A DNA stretch of 64,000 nucleotides from Branchiostoma floridae (lineage: Eukaryota; Chordata; Leptocardii; Amphioxiformes; Branchiostomatidae), in the NCBI RefSeq assembly GCF_000003815.2, contig NC_049988.1, forward strand, positions 13,736,626 to 13,800,625, given 5' to 3'. The position numbers and the translations under genes were made by a program. Below are positions 47,324 through 61,400 of this stretch, in pieces. The notes beneath the pieces were generated by a model, which was not told the DNA's origin, did no database searches, and saw only the letters and a program-made list of their open reading frames with translations. Position 1 is the stretch's first letter; each line of letters starts with the position of its first letter.

Positions 47324-50300
47324 GTAAACAACGCTTCTCTTGTCATCTAGGCAAGTTTAGTATGTTTCTAAATGCTCTTTTTCTGTAGTTATATGGTGAA
47401 ATTTGATGATCCCTTTTGGGAAGTTCCGGTATATTTATCGGTTTCGCCTCGACTGACCCTTGGTCAGTTTATGGCTAAAGAAAGCACCGGTGTCCTCAAG
47501 GGAATATGTTTGGAACAGCATGTTTTGGTAGAAGTGAGAAGTAGTCAACTGTAGGTTGAAATTAAGGGAATGTGGGCTTTTATTGGAAGAAGAAATGAAG
47601 GTAAGAAAAACATTGTTTGTTTTTTGTTATTCTTAAACGTAACGTTATGAAATCTTACATACTGGCAACATGTTATGAATATCAGGCTAACTTTTTTTCG
47701 TTCATTCCCTCTTACATCGAAAGGGATTGAATTAGCAAGCGGTCATAAATCCTTGCTTGTAGTTTGTGTCTTCAAGGAGATTTGGGCACTGGCACTGGCC
47801 CAACATACATATATCTGAGAGCTTTACATACTTCTGAATGTTGATACACATGTACAGACATTGACAGGTATTCTTCAACTGTGGCGACGTTTGTAGCAGA
47901 AACTATACCGCATTATTACCCTATTTGTTGTAAGTCTGTGCAATATTGTTATTTGACAAAGAGTTATGTACACTTCCCTCTTTATATTTCAGTTCCTAAA
48001 CTTGTACTACAGTTTGTATTAAGTAGTCAAATCAGCTTAAGACAAGAAGACCACTCGGGCCATCAGGGGACTGATAAAACCTGGTCTATGTGAACAGGTG
48101 TTTACTGTGTGTATATGAACAGGATTCGTAATGCTTGTGTCACTGGGAAAAATTGACTAAGGGACCTGTCACCACAAAAAAAGTGGTCACAATGGCTAGG
48201 TGGTCCTTGTGTTGACTGTACAACTGATATGCGATACTCATTTCAATTTCAGGAAAGTCCATATTCAATAGTCGTTTTGAAAATAACCATTCTATCCCCA
48301 CTGCCAGCCTTTGACATGCTTCACTATGTGGGTTGATAGTTGACCTCCGAAAGTGAGAACAGACAACAGACCGCTGGGTAGAAAACAACCACAGAAGCCG
48401 ACAGTGACCTCATACGGAACAAGAACAAATACAGATATCCGTCACAGATGTGAAAGGAAGGAACTGCACCAGCCAACCAGGTTTCACTTTGCAAACTGAA
48501 AGTAACACAGCAATGACAATGGTGACCCCGTAACAGCAGAATATGCCTGATGTCTGAAAGTTAGACTATATAATTGACCACACAAACCTCAGAAACAGAC
48601 ATTGACTTTCTAAAATATAAAAGCATGCTATACAAGTATCTGCCACAGATGTGCCAGGATGGAGCTACAACAGCCAACCCGGTTTTGCCTTAGAAGGTAG
48701 CATAGCAAAATGGAGTCAGACATACAAAATATTATTGGATATAGCTGTACCTTTCCACCAAAGTTTTTGTTTTTTTGTAACTGCAAGTCAATATGCAGGT
48801 TCTCCAGAAGCCTAGTCTCATTGTCATACAAGAAAATTGTAAATGGATTTTAGTTTGCTAGATTTAGTTTCAAGGCAGAGAGAAAATGCAGGGTTTGTGG
48901 CAGTTTTGGTTGGTGGTCTTTAGTTCGTGATAAAGACGTCTCCAAGAAAACAGTGAACACTGCAGGGAATAGAAATATTCAGCTCACCAGAACATTTGCT
49001 ATTCTTACTTTTGGGCACATTCTGAACATATCAAGTAATTTTGTTTCTGCTTGATAGCACGCTTTTTCCCATTTCACACTCGTAACAGTATTAAGAGTTT
49101 TTATACTCATTCCCTTATAGACATGATTAGAAATGTTGTCACCATACTTGTATCTGGCACCTTGTGGCAGAGAGACACTAGTGACTGTACTGTTTACCTT
49201 TTTAATTAGTAACAAAGTATACATATAAACCATTATGGAATCTTCCCCAACTCTAAATATTATGCTGTATATATATATTTGGGAGAATGATTTTGCTGTA
49301 TGTTTTCTGGGAGGATAGCCATTTCCATCCTCACTTCAGTACACAGACACAATTGAAATGTAGTGTGATGATGATAAGTTGAACATTGTGCATCTGCGTT
49401 GCTGCCTACATGTATATGCATGTAAAGGTAACCAGTTTATAGTATAGCTTGTTCTATAGAAAACTGACTGAAATGTACATATAACATTGTTCCATGACTG
49501 ACAGGGACAGAAAATGGAGGTCTTCCAGGCCATAAAATTCTGCTGTAGTCAAGATCTGTTTCCGGTATAAATCTAAATCACCTTGTCTTTCAGGTTTGTC
49601 CACATATACTCACAACAGGTCACCCGAATTATGCAGTCTTCGACCTACTTTCACTTCAAAATGTTACCTTTACTTGAGAAAAGTATATGGTCATCTGTGA
49701 AGTATTTTTAGCTATGAACAAAAAGATGTGTAGCTTTCTAGCTCTGGTTTAGTGTGGGTTAGCTGTAAATTTTTTCCAAAGTACAGTACATTTGTATGTA
49801 CTTATGTTTTATATAAAGGTCCCTGTTTTATATCATGATGGAAGAAACAACCAGAAAAAAAATTATTACAAAGTGTACTGTATCTGCAACTCTGTAAGTA
49901 TAAACATATATACTAAGACAGACTCATAATATTCTGTGCCGATGTCTAGCTTGACATGTACACCTTTTCAACCATGGGCAATTATGTAATGCTTGGGCTT
50001 TATGTTAGATGGACAAGATTACATACCACTTGTTCAAAAATCTGTCTTAAGACGAGATGCAGTCTTTAGGAAAGATATGCTAAGACCATACTGTATAAGG
50101 ACACCCGGACCCAAGGCCTGTGAGTGTACAACATACCAAGTGTGGTGAACTAAGTATGGACTATTTATAAACATGGACATGCCATGGTCCAAAGTGGGTT
50201 TGCCTATAGGAACAACACGGTGGTCCTTCTACAAAATCTGGGCCACAGATGTTGGTTTGTGTAAGCTGGAGTTTGAATAGTTACAACTGACATTTGCCAG

Positions 50301-50363
50301 TTAAGATTAGATATCCAATATGTTTATGTTGTTCTTGCTGTATTGAATGTCTCAGTCATAATA

Positions 50364-50470
50364 CAGTAGAAGCCAGTTAATTGCACAACGGATTAACGCA
50401 ATACAAAACCTGTATAACGCAGACATCTGTTAACTACACGGAATCCCAAAATCCCAAACTGGTACGGTCC
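50364..50470 (+). mobile_element. Tigger/pogo-like terminal sequence running into the gap
   Basis: CAGTAGAAGCCAGTTAATTG follows TA and continues with 'cggattaacgcaatacaaaacctgtataacgcag', the style of Tigger-like ends. The body, and any transposase, is hidden in the N gap. Confidence 0.55.
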
Positions 50471-51441
50471 NNNNNNNNNNNNNNNNNNNNNNNNNNNNNN
50501 NNNNNNNNNNNNNNNNNNNNNNNNNNNNNNNNNNNNNNNNNNNNNNNNNNNNNNNNNNNNNNNNNNNNNNNNNNNNNNNNNNNNNNNNNNNNNNNNNNNN
50601 NNNNNNNNNNNNNNNNNNNNNNNNNNNNNNNNNNNNNNNNNNNNNNNNNNNNNNNNNNNNNNNNNNNNNNNNNNNNNNNNNNNNNNNNNNNNNNNNNNNN
50701 NNNNNNNNNNNNNNNNNNNNNNNNNNNNNNNNNNNNNNNNNNNNNNNNNNNNNNNNNNNNNNNNNNNNNNNNNNNNNNNNNNNNNNNNNNNNNNNNNNNN
50801 NNNNNNNNNNNNNNNNNNNNNNNNNNNNNNNNNNNNNNNNNNNNNNNNNNNNNNNNNNNNNNNNNNNNNNNNNNNNNNNNNNNNNNNNNNNNNNNNNNNN
50901 NNNNNNNNNNNNNNNNNNNNNNNNNNNNNNNNNNNNNNNNNNNNNNNNNNNNNNNNNNNNNNNNNNNNNNNNNNNNNNNNNNNNNNNNNNNNNNNNNNNN
51001 NNNNNNNNNNNNNNNNNNNNNNNNNNNNNNNNNNNNNNNNNNNNNNNNNNNNNNNNNNNNNNNNNNNNNNNNNNNNNNNNNNNNNNNNNNNNNNNNNNNN
51101 NNNNNNNNNNNNNNNNNNNNNNNNNNNNNNNNNNNNNNNNNNNNNNNNNNNNNNNNNNNNNNNNNNNNNNNNNNNNNNNNNNNNNNNNNNNNNNNNNNNN
51201 NNNNNNNNNNNNNNNNNNNNNNNNNNNNNNNNNNNNNNNNNNNNNNNNNNNNNNNNNNNNNNNNNNNNNNNNNNNNNNNNNNNNNNNNNNNNNNNNNNNN
51301 NNNNNNNNNNNNNNNNNNNNNNNNNNNNNNNNNNNNNNNNNNNNNNNNNNNNNNNNNNNNNNNNNNNNNNNNNNNNNNNNNNNNNNNNNNNNNNNNNNNN
51401 NNNNNNNNNNNNNNNNNNNNNNNNNNNNNNNNNNNNNNNNN
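50471..51441. other. Assembly gap (971 N)
   Basis: Largest gap in the window, immediately after a Tigger-like end. Long open frames across it are meaningless. Confidence 1.
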
Positions 51442-52483
51442 CGAGATCCAGTCAAAGCCTAGACAATTTGCAGCAGCTAAACCGCAAAAAGACCTTGACA
51501 TGTAGTCTGTAGACAACATGATCGCTGAGCTTTCTTAATTTAGAAAGGGCACAGCAGTTATGTAGTCGTACCTGCAATTAGCAAAGCCACGGGGAGGCAG
51601 ATAATGTCAAGAGTAAGTGGGAATGTGTACTTTTAACTAGATCAGGGGCTGCATGATTACCAGAATTTTCTGGCTCTCAGTACTGGTGTAGCTTTTTTTG
51701 TGTCATGAACACGTACAAATGTATCTATGTAGCTAGGTCAAAAATCATATTTTCATGTCCAGAAATTTGTTTCTGGTACTGGTGTAGCTTTTTCTGTGTA
51801 TTGCCAACACATATCTATACCTAGGTCTATAAATTTATATTTTCAAATTTCAAATTTGCTATCTTGGCATCCTTAAGTTTATGCCTGAACTGTCCCCAAT
51901 ATGTGAAGATGTGGGTGGTAATGTGATAGTGAACTGTCCCCTCTGCCATTTCACTTGTGCGTCATATCTATAACTGTCGGACCCACACCATATGCTCCCA
52001 AGGTCAGTCAAGGATGTTTAGCGGAGGCTAGAGGTGAAGTTCAGATAGGCGAGAGGACAGCTTGGTTGTAATGGACAGACATTCCTCCTGGTTGTCCATC
52101 TTTCTGGGTTAGATGTTGGAGGTATGCTTGCACGCGTAGCTGTTTCGGCCTCCAGCAAGTAGTCGCCAATAGCCTTTATATGTAAGAAACTTGATCTAAT
52201 TTTTCCTTGTGATTTGTTATACTGGCTCTGTACACCAGTGTGGGGGTGGGGTTGGGATAAAAATACCCCGACATATTTTGTATAAGACAAAGATCTTTGG
52301 CAGAGCCTTTTCAAGTGGCCGCACATCGCCATGTTTAGAGGAAGGTTTTCTTATTTGTATTTGTTGACAGTTTGTGTTCAGGTTTGGAATGTACAATGGT
52401 GGTTAACGTTATGACCATGATAGTTGATGTAGGTGTTGAATTTTGTATTTTCAGACAGTAGATATTAGTTCTAAGGACACAAG

Positions 52484-55400
52484 ATGGCTGCTGATGACTA
52501 CTACGAGATTCTAGGCGTCCCTAGAAGTGCTACGCAAGCAGATATCAAAAAAGCGTAAGTGAAAAAATTCCTTCTATTCATTTTGTGAAAAAATCCATGA
52601 TCTAGAAAGGAACTTTCATCTGTGTCTTATTATATTACAGAAAATCTTTTGAGTAATATCTATGTCCATAATATGAAATTGTTTTATTTATTGTGGACAT
52701 GATATGAAATTTAGAAATCCTCATTTGTATATTATTGATGATAACCGCAAATATTTTGAGATTATCGCCATAATATGAAATGATATATTGTTTTAGTCCA
52801 ATATAGATAAAGTTACCAATAATCTGCATTTAATGAATTATACGGTAAGCGTACATATATATCTATACTCTTGCATTGGACATTTTGCATTGGTAACATG
52901 TTCTTTTGCATTTGGGATATATATTATAACCTCGCTTATCTTTTAACTATCACAATGATGTTGCTTGACTCGAGAAATTTGTCTAGACATGTTTATAATC
53001 ACCAGTAAATTTGTCCCTCTGTCCCAGACACGTGTATAAATTATTCATTGATATCATTACAGAACACATATCTACATTTAAATGTGCTACACATATATCT
53101 GCCCTAGATGTCATGTCCCTTTGTTATACATTTGTATAACCAGTGTACAAAATACTTTTCTGAGCCGGGTTGAACAGCGTGCAACCTGGGGCAAAATCTA
53201 GGTTGCACAACTGAATTTCAAGTTGCACATTTCACTAAAATTTCTGAAAAAAGGTACAATAGATATTCCCTTTACTATCATGTTACTTATAAACATGTTT
53301 GTTTCAAACTAAAAATCAAGTACAAAGTACAGTGACAACAAAATCCAGTTCTGAGGCTCAAAATCTAAGTTGCACCCTGTGCAACCTGAGTTTAGAAGTT
53401 AGTTGCACCAAGCAAAAAGTGGTTGCAATGTGCAAGTGTGCAAGTGGGTATTTTGCACGCTGATAACATACAATTTGTCTGCAAGAACAATCTGTATCTG
53501 TTGCATACAGTCTTAGAATCATACTGAAGATGTTGTCAGTTGAGTATGTTTTCTTACAAATCTATGTTGTGTCTGTTCTCCTGGAAGAAAATTAGAAAGT
53601 CTAAGTTGCATTTGGTGATGACTTATTCTTTTTTCTTACTAACAATTCACTCATCAAATCTTTGAATATCATATATTAAACCTCCCTTCTCATGATACTG
53701 CTTAGTCTATCTTGAAAGAGTACAGAATATGCAGTTGTCCAACCCTACTGGAGTTTCTGTCATTAGAATCTAAGACTCATTAGTCTGAATTACACGTGTA
53801 TGTGAAGATATTAAGACTGTCCTCTTTACAACTTGTGACCCATTTTCTCATCATCTTTCTTCAATGCACAGGTATAGAAAACAGGCATTGAAATGGCATC
53901 CAGACAAAAACCCAGACAACAAGGAAAACGCTGAGAAAAAATTCAAGGAAATCGCAGAAGCATATGAGGTGCTGTCTGACAGTGAGTATTGTCACAAGGT
54001 TTATTTTTATGGCTTAACACTCCATTGCACCAAACCTGTGTTGCTTGATTGTATGCCAATTACTGAAGGTTAGTTACGGTTTTATGTGTTCTGCTTGGAT
54101 TGGCGGAATGATGAAAAATGTCATAGCACTTTAAAGTTACAGCCTGCCATTCATTTATATTGTTACCTTGTAATAATGTATGATTTGGAGTTTCAAAGCA
54201 ATGAAAGACAATCTCTTGTGATTCATTTTCATGTACAAATTTATGATATTATGAATAAAGCTGTTAATCTTTCTGTTTGCATATGTGGACTTCGATTAGA
54301 CTCAAACATTACGACAAGGCTGTTTGGATGTGTGTACTAGTAATGATGTCATAGTTCTTCTACAGTGGTGATGTAGGACACATTTTAGAATCAAAATGTG
54401 ATTCTAAATTTGTTTTCCAAGTGCGCTGGTGAATATTAATAAGCTTGTAATCTTTCTGTTTGCAAAAGTGAACTTTGAATACACTCAAACAGTGTAACAA
54501 GACTGTTAGCATGTGTGAAATGGTGTCATAGTTCTTCTACAGAGGAGATACATTTAAGAATTCGAGTATGATTCCTTTTTCAGAACAAAAGCGAGACATC
54601 TATGACAGATATGGGAAGGATGGGATCACAGGGAACACTGGGGGAGGCAGCAGGGGAGGGAGAGGAGGAGGAGGTTTGTACCCAGTCTCCTTCTTCACAT
54701 GGCATCATTTCTAGAGAAACTGGCTCAGGGAATACTTCATTACTATGTGTAATATCAAGAAATCACCATTTTTGCTGAAGGTTTACTTGTATCTAAAGAT
54801 TGTATACCGATCTATTTGCTAGAATACCCATCACTTACCATTACAAGTATTATCTAGCGAGGTAATGCTTTGGTTGGGGAGGTAAAAGGCAGTGGAAAAA
54901 GAGGCCCTGTTTACCAATACAGTGCCCTAGACACAGTGGGTAACAACCTACTGCATAAAACAGCTATGGGACTATCTTTAACTTTTTACCTAGCTACTGA
55001 ACAGTTTTGAGCATGGAAATAAAAGCTTTCTATTCTGTCATTTAGTTGTGGCCATCTGGATCCTTTCCCATGGATGGCCCTGAGTTCGATCCCAGGGTCG
55101 GCTCACGCAACTCTGGCATAATGTAAGGGATTGCATTCATCTTTCGTACGGGACATAAGATGGGGGTCCCATGTTCAAGGAGGTACCTCGAGCACATAGA
55201 ACAGCTTTATTACTCAGATTGGGTATTTACTTGCTGCAATGATGCACCAAGATGAATTAAGACTGTTTCATAAATACATTATTCACAATACAGCATAGTC
55301 TTTTAACCAATACAACATGGTCTTTTGAACAGCGAACTTCAACTTCGAGGACTTCGAAGCGGCCCCAGGCGGGTCCTTCCACCACTTCACCTTCAGAGAT

Positions 55401-58400
55401 CCCGAGGAAGTCTTCAGAGAGTTTTTCGGAGGTGCTGATCCCTTCGCTGACTTCTTCAACGACGACTTCTTTGGAGGAGGTGGTGGTAAGTACGATTAAG
55501 AAGTTTTCAAGATTTCCTCTATCTTAAGGATAGCATGAGACAACTTCAGTATTTATGAAAATGTCACAAGTTTTACATATCTTACATATGAAAGTTGTCT
55601 GTCTGTTGGGTTGTGGAGATTCTGAATGACACTAGAGGAATATTTCACTTTTGCAACAGTGCAACTTCTTCGGAGGAGGTGGTGGTAAGTACGATCAAGA
55701 AGTCTTCAAGTTGTCCTATTTCTTAAGGATAGCATGAGACAACTTCAGTATCTATGAAAATGTCACAAGTTTTACATATCTTACATGGAAAGTGGGCTGT
55801 AAGTAGACTGAAAGTGGACTGTAGTTATGTCTTTTGTACATTTGTAGACAAGAGGCACAGTGTTGGCTCCCTGGGGCCTGCCCATTACATGTATGATATA
55901 GCCAGGCCTGTGCTGGAGTGATAACAGTTTTTCCCACAGGCAGAAGCATAGTTATAGCCATAACAGGGGCTGGCAGGTTTGTAAATGGTACAAATGTATG
56001 ATTCATTATCATCTAGTCTGTGCAATTTGGCTGTGTTTTGTGTTCACCCTAACATGCATGTCTGCTGGAGACAGAAGAAATTATGCATATTCTTCAGAGC
56101 TAGAAATACTCACCTACAACCTGAAATACTCAACTTGCAACTTGCAAAACATTTTTTTTTTAAATGCAGGAAAAATATTCATTTTTGGGAAGGAAAAATG
56201 TGAATAATGTTACGCACTTTGGCAAAATAATACTCAATCTTATGGAAAAAAGAAATTAAGCATTTCTTGCACGGACATGTTAAACAGGCAAAAAAAAGGA
56301 AAAAAGAATTTCCGGTTCAGATTTCACCACATGAATGCATGGTGGTTGGATTGGAAGTTACGTAAACCATGGGGTTAGACCATACCACTGTGAGACGGGT
56401 GTGAAAGGTGTTGTACATGTACATTGTGAGAAGGGTGTTCCTGCATGCAGTGACAGTTCTCTCCCCCTATCCAGACAAGACACAGGGCTCAATGTTGTTC
56501 AAGATCTTTGTATGGATCCAACAAAAAACAAAATTGAATTTAAGATTGCCAGAAAGACTGAATGACTCTGACTCTGAGTCATTGAAACGTTTTCAAACAA
56601 TCATGGTAAGACATGGAATTACCATAAATGAGCAAAAATTCAGATTTAGCCCGGTTGTCTTGTCGTCTTCCCCTTGTTTCAAGATTTTCACTTTGTGTTG
56701 CAATATTCCATGGCTTCTATGGCCGTCCATGTGAACTTAACAACTGCTTCTTTCCTCCTATATTGTGCCAGTTTCTTCTGTATGCAATTTTCTTGCCTGT
56801 CATTCATTGTTTTTATTGCTGTTTTTTATGTTGCTGTATGTTTCAGCTCCCACACGAGGCTATGCCTATGCCTCTCCATTCTCACTCTTTGGAGGTATAT
56901 GCTTCAGCACTAGACTTGCTTGTTTCAGACTGCTTGTCACAGTAGTAAATCTTACAGTTACACATGAATAACAAACAAAAGGTTTGGTTTGGGTAATACC
57001 CAAACCTAAGGTTCAAGCCAGCATCCGTCCATCCATCGGTCAAAGAATCATCCTTTGACAGAATTTTGTCACTGGGGTGGACAAAATTTTTTCCCATTGA
57101 AGTTCCGTCTGACATGTAAAAATATTACTTGAACCAAGGTGAATCTACCAGCAAAATTTGCCCCTAAAAATACAAAACAATGTAAATGAAATGGCAATTC
57201 AGAAAGTCTAAATTTCAAAATTTTCCGGGGGAACACACCCCTGGACACCCCTAGGATCGTTGCGCCTTCAACAGTATTTCATCCAAAATCCAGGGGATGG
57301 AAAAAAATTCAGGCTGGCTGGAACATTGCTCAAACCCATTGGTATTTTACATACCAAGAAGCATGTATTTGTGCAGTGGATAGTAGAGGAATAGTTGACT
57401 TTTAGACCATAAACATGTAATGTTTAGTAAATTTGAATCAAGCTTCGGAATGAAAATTTGCAAGAAATATTGATTGTGTATTTCTAATTTTGGAATGAAT
57501 TACAACAGTTTGGGGGATAATTCCTCTCTTGTGTGAGCATCACGGGGAGAATTGTAAGTGTTTGGTCAACAGTTGTTGCATCCGGCATGTCGTTAATTGT
57601 TTTTTGGACACAATCCAAAGTAGAACAGTCCCTGCAGTGTTGGAACACCCTCACTTGTGTGTGTGATGCCTGTGTTCAGTTCTCTAAGGTGACTGTTTGG
57701 AATCCATCCATCTGCATGTCATCAGTTGTTACACAACAACTTAACAAAAGGAATGGATAGTGCATCAGCTCAAAGAATCTAAATTCAGAAAACGATTATT
57801 AGAATACTTATTGTTGTATTAAACAGATACTGTTAATGTTATGCATAGGAGGGAACATTGCTGCAGATTATCTGGAAAATCTGAAGAAATTTGATCTATA
57901 TAACTGGATAAAAGAAGTGGGGATTTACTTTCGGACATAAAGAAATAGAACTTAAGACTATTTCTGCAGACTAGCATAAGAAAATAAGAAGATTTTATGA
58001 CTATGATGTAAATGATGGTAAATTTGATAAATAAGCTAGGAACCAATCTCAAAGTTTTTGTTATAGATAAAAAGGGATTAACCTATGAGAGCACTGTTAT
58101 CACTGAATGTAATACATGTACTTATAGTCCAGTACACAAATATCTAACTAGCTGTCTCTTTGTTATAATTATCTTTGCTAATCTAGATTTCTTCCTTCCA
58201 TCTTTTGCTATGCCTTGTTACCCCTCTTAATTTCTTATTCTTAATTACCTTTGTTTGTATGAATTTCTCTCTGACCCTATCCCTTCCCAGCCCCATGTCA
58301 CTGACATGCCTGTATGTGTGTGTGTGTTGGCTGTGTTTAGCGCCCGGTTTCGGGGGTAGACACAGCGGCGGTCGCCACATGGCTCGTCGCGCCGACCCCA

Positions 58401-61400
58401 ACCCTGACTCCGGTCCCGAGGAACGGTGGGACTGCCCGGCGTGCACCTTCAATAATCACGAGCTCATGGACTCCTGCGAAATGTGTAGCGAGCCTCGGCC
58501 GCGCAAACGGGGTTAGTATGGCTTGGCATAGTGAACGCTTAAGCTGTACGCCATTCATGAAACAAAAACACTCTGAATTTTCCTTTACAGCTTGATTTGA
58601 ATTATTTTATGACTAGAGTTTCAATAAAGTTTTGGTGCATTTGTTATGCATTATTGAATTGAGTATAGATTGTAATTTTGTAAAATAGATTTCAATTGAT
58701 ATGGAATTCTACAGATTTTATGATTTGTAAAATATAGTAACTTATGTTTCAAATTTTCTGGTGTCCTCTGTTAGACTACATGTAGCAGTTCTAATGTTAA
58801 TAAAAAAGACATACAGAATACAGGTTTTGACTTGTGAGTTTCTGATCTACATGTATAAACAAAAGGTATTTGGTTGAAGCCTTCCAAGTTGGGCTTGGAA
58901 ATATACTAAAAATACCTCCAAACCATGGTGAACTCCAACTCATGAGAAAAGATTAAATAAACTGTAGGGCTTAGAATATTTGCAGAAAATTGAATTATGA
59001 TTGCAGAATAAGTCAAATGAGCAACTTTCAATTTTTGAGATTTATAAACCAGGCTTAGAATTAAGAGTCTTATATTGCTGGTAGCAGAAACAAAACTTCT
59101 GTTCCCTGAATTGTACATTTACATTTAAAGGTACAAAACTGGTTATTCAATCAGTGTAACTGTGCATGACTGAACTGTCTGTTCAGTTGTCTCTGACGTC
59201 TAAAAGTACGCCCCCAACACTGGTTATGGTAGAGAACACAGACACGTTAAACTGACTGTCTTTGTCTTTGCCATATATAAGAATGATTGATGATCAGTGA
59301 TTGCCATATAAAAATGATGGATGACCAGTGGTAAGATCCTTGTTTAGATGTACAAAATTATGATTAAAAATGATATAACCCAGCCTAGAAATGTGCTAGA
59401 CTGATGCTAGCATTGGTTTCCTTAAGGTGGTATCTCACTGCCCTTGGGGCCCTTGTGCGGCACTGCAGGGTTCGTTCACTGCAGCACTGTTGTAATTTCT
59501 TGCGTAGTACGTAAAGATATGACTTAGAAGACATAAAAATACACAAAGCATAAGAAAATTCGTCTTTTATCTCTGAAATTCGTTAAGTAATCTTTCGAAC
59601 CCTGCAGTGTCGCACCGGTGCCCCAAGTGCAGTGAGATACCACCTTGCGTAAGCAAATTCAGTCTTAAAAATTGAATGATTTGCCCCTACTCTTGTGTGT
59701 ATGATAACGCTCTGCTCACAAGAGAACCTGTTCACCGCTGCAGGTCGCAGCTCTCGCACCTCGCGGTCCCGTCACGCTCACGGCGCCGGCAGCACGACGC
59801 TCTTCCAGGACAACTTCCCAGGATTCTCCTTCAACTTCGGCTTCGGCGGTAGGAGCGACCCATTTGCGGACGGCGGGTAGGTCCAAGTCTGGTCAGGGGC
59901 ACTTGTGCCAGACATGAAGGGGGGTGGAGAAAGCGCTAATCTTGTGAGCTAAAATTAACCTGTATCTTTGAGTACAAGTAAAATTTTATTTCAATTTTCA
60001 TTAAAAGAGACTGTATATAGGCCTACATTGTGACTTCTGACTGCTAGAATGACAGTTTTTCCAGAAAAACAAATAGTTTGACAATGACAATGGCAATGAT
60101 TCTTTGCTTAGTGTTTCCTGTCTTCTGTCTCTTATTCCTTGCTGTTGAGTTTTGCTTGAGCCCTCCCCTTCCAGTGTGTCAGTACAAGTTGTCCCCTGCC
60201 AGTGTGACTCTAACTCTGCATGTGTGGAACTGGGGGGTGTGTTGGCATGTTGGCACAGCGGTGTGAGCAGAGGCATGGTGTATCAGAGGGTCAGAGCCTT
60301 CCCACAAATCGGAAAAGTGAGACGAAAATTGATAGTCATGTTTCTAAAAAGTGAAACAGTTGCAAAATACCGGTTAGTAAAAGGTAAGTGAGCTAGCACT
60401 GTCATTAGGGATGATGTCCTATAAAGACTATTTGTAGGTGTTTCAGTTGTTTAGGTTTTTAAGGCTTTGATACTTTTGATGGTATCAAGAACTGTGAAAA
60501 ACTTGGTTGGTAGTTTGGAAGTCTTTTTGGAAGACTGCCATCTTTAGGCCCTGGAGCAATTTTTTTTTCCAAAGTGGGAAAAATAGGGCCACCAATGCCA
60601 GGAAGCAACAAATAAAATTGGTGTGGCCAACTGTGAAAAAAAAGAATTTTAGAATCACAACAACACTTACACAGTCACAAACATTAAAAAGGTACAGTGT
60701 ACACCAATTGATATACATGTCATTGGCTTTCATTACTTTTAATGGTATTCACAGCGTTATACAATGCACACAAAAAAACAGTGGCAATTTTGAAATCTTT
60801 TTGGAAGACTGCCATCTGTAGGCCCTGGAGCTCTGATAACCCCCCTCCCCAGTTCCCCTCTCTAACCCTCCTCTTGCACCTGTTTGCCTGTTACGTGCTT
60901 CACTTCTGTTCTCCTCCAGATATCCCACACAGAGACATAACTCAAAACTACCGCCCAGAGTCCCGCCCAAGCCTAAAAAGTACCGCTCCCTGTGCTATCA
61001 CACCCCTCCAGTTAAGCGGAGACAACAACAGACGTTTGTTTCCAATATGGTTATTCCGTCGGTAGAAAACTCGTCCATCGAGAGACCGCAAACGTGGTCG
61101 ACATTATACCACATGCCATCTTGCTCATCGCTTAGGTCAGTGTGTGCAGGAAGAAATTGTTTTGTGTGACAAAAACAACAATCAGAATGTCTTGAGCAAG
61201 TAGTGTGTTGAACATGAAATGCATGGTTTTAAACCAGTTGCTTCTACATGAATCAGAAGCTTGGAATCTCCACCAAGTCTCCTCCTTGACCTATACAGTA
61301 GCATTTGTCATATGATGTTTGTCCAATACTTTGATAACACACATAATTCTATCATTCTCTTTGATAGGGAAAAAGTGATGATAGTGATTGCGGTGAAATG

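Larger units (their letters stand above)
47324..52483 (+). other. Probable long first intron of the DNAJ gene
   Basis: About 5 kb with no coding exon I can support. It includes the 971-base gap (50471-51441) and the left end of a Tigger-like element at 50364. Ends at acceptor 'gtattttcag' (52454), followed by 29 bases of 5' UTR. That this is one intron is inferred from the donor at 47323 and the acceptor at 52454. Confidence 0.5.

Noticed and set aside
50381-51519. Three open frames of 340-374 codons
   Set aside because: Nearly all codons are N; the frames only span an assembly gap.
55660-55684. 25-base micro-exon in the DNAJ intron
   Set aside because: It has an acceptor-like 'caacag' and a good donor, but its length would shift the frame of all later exons.
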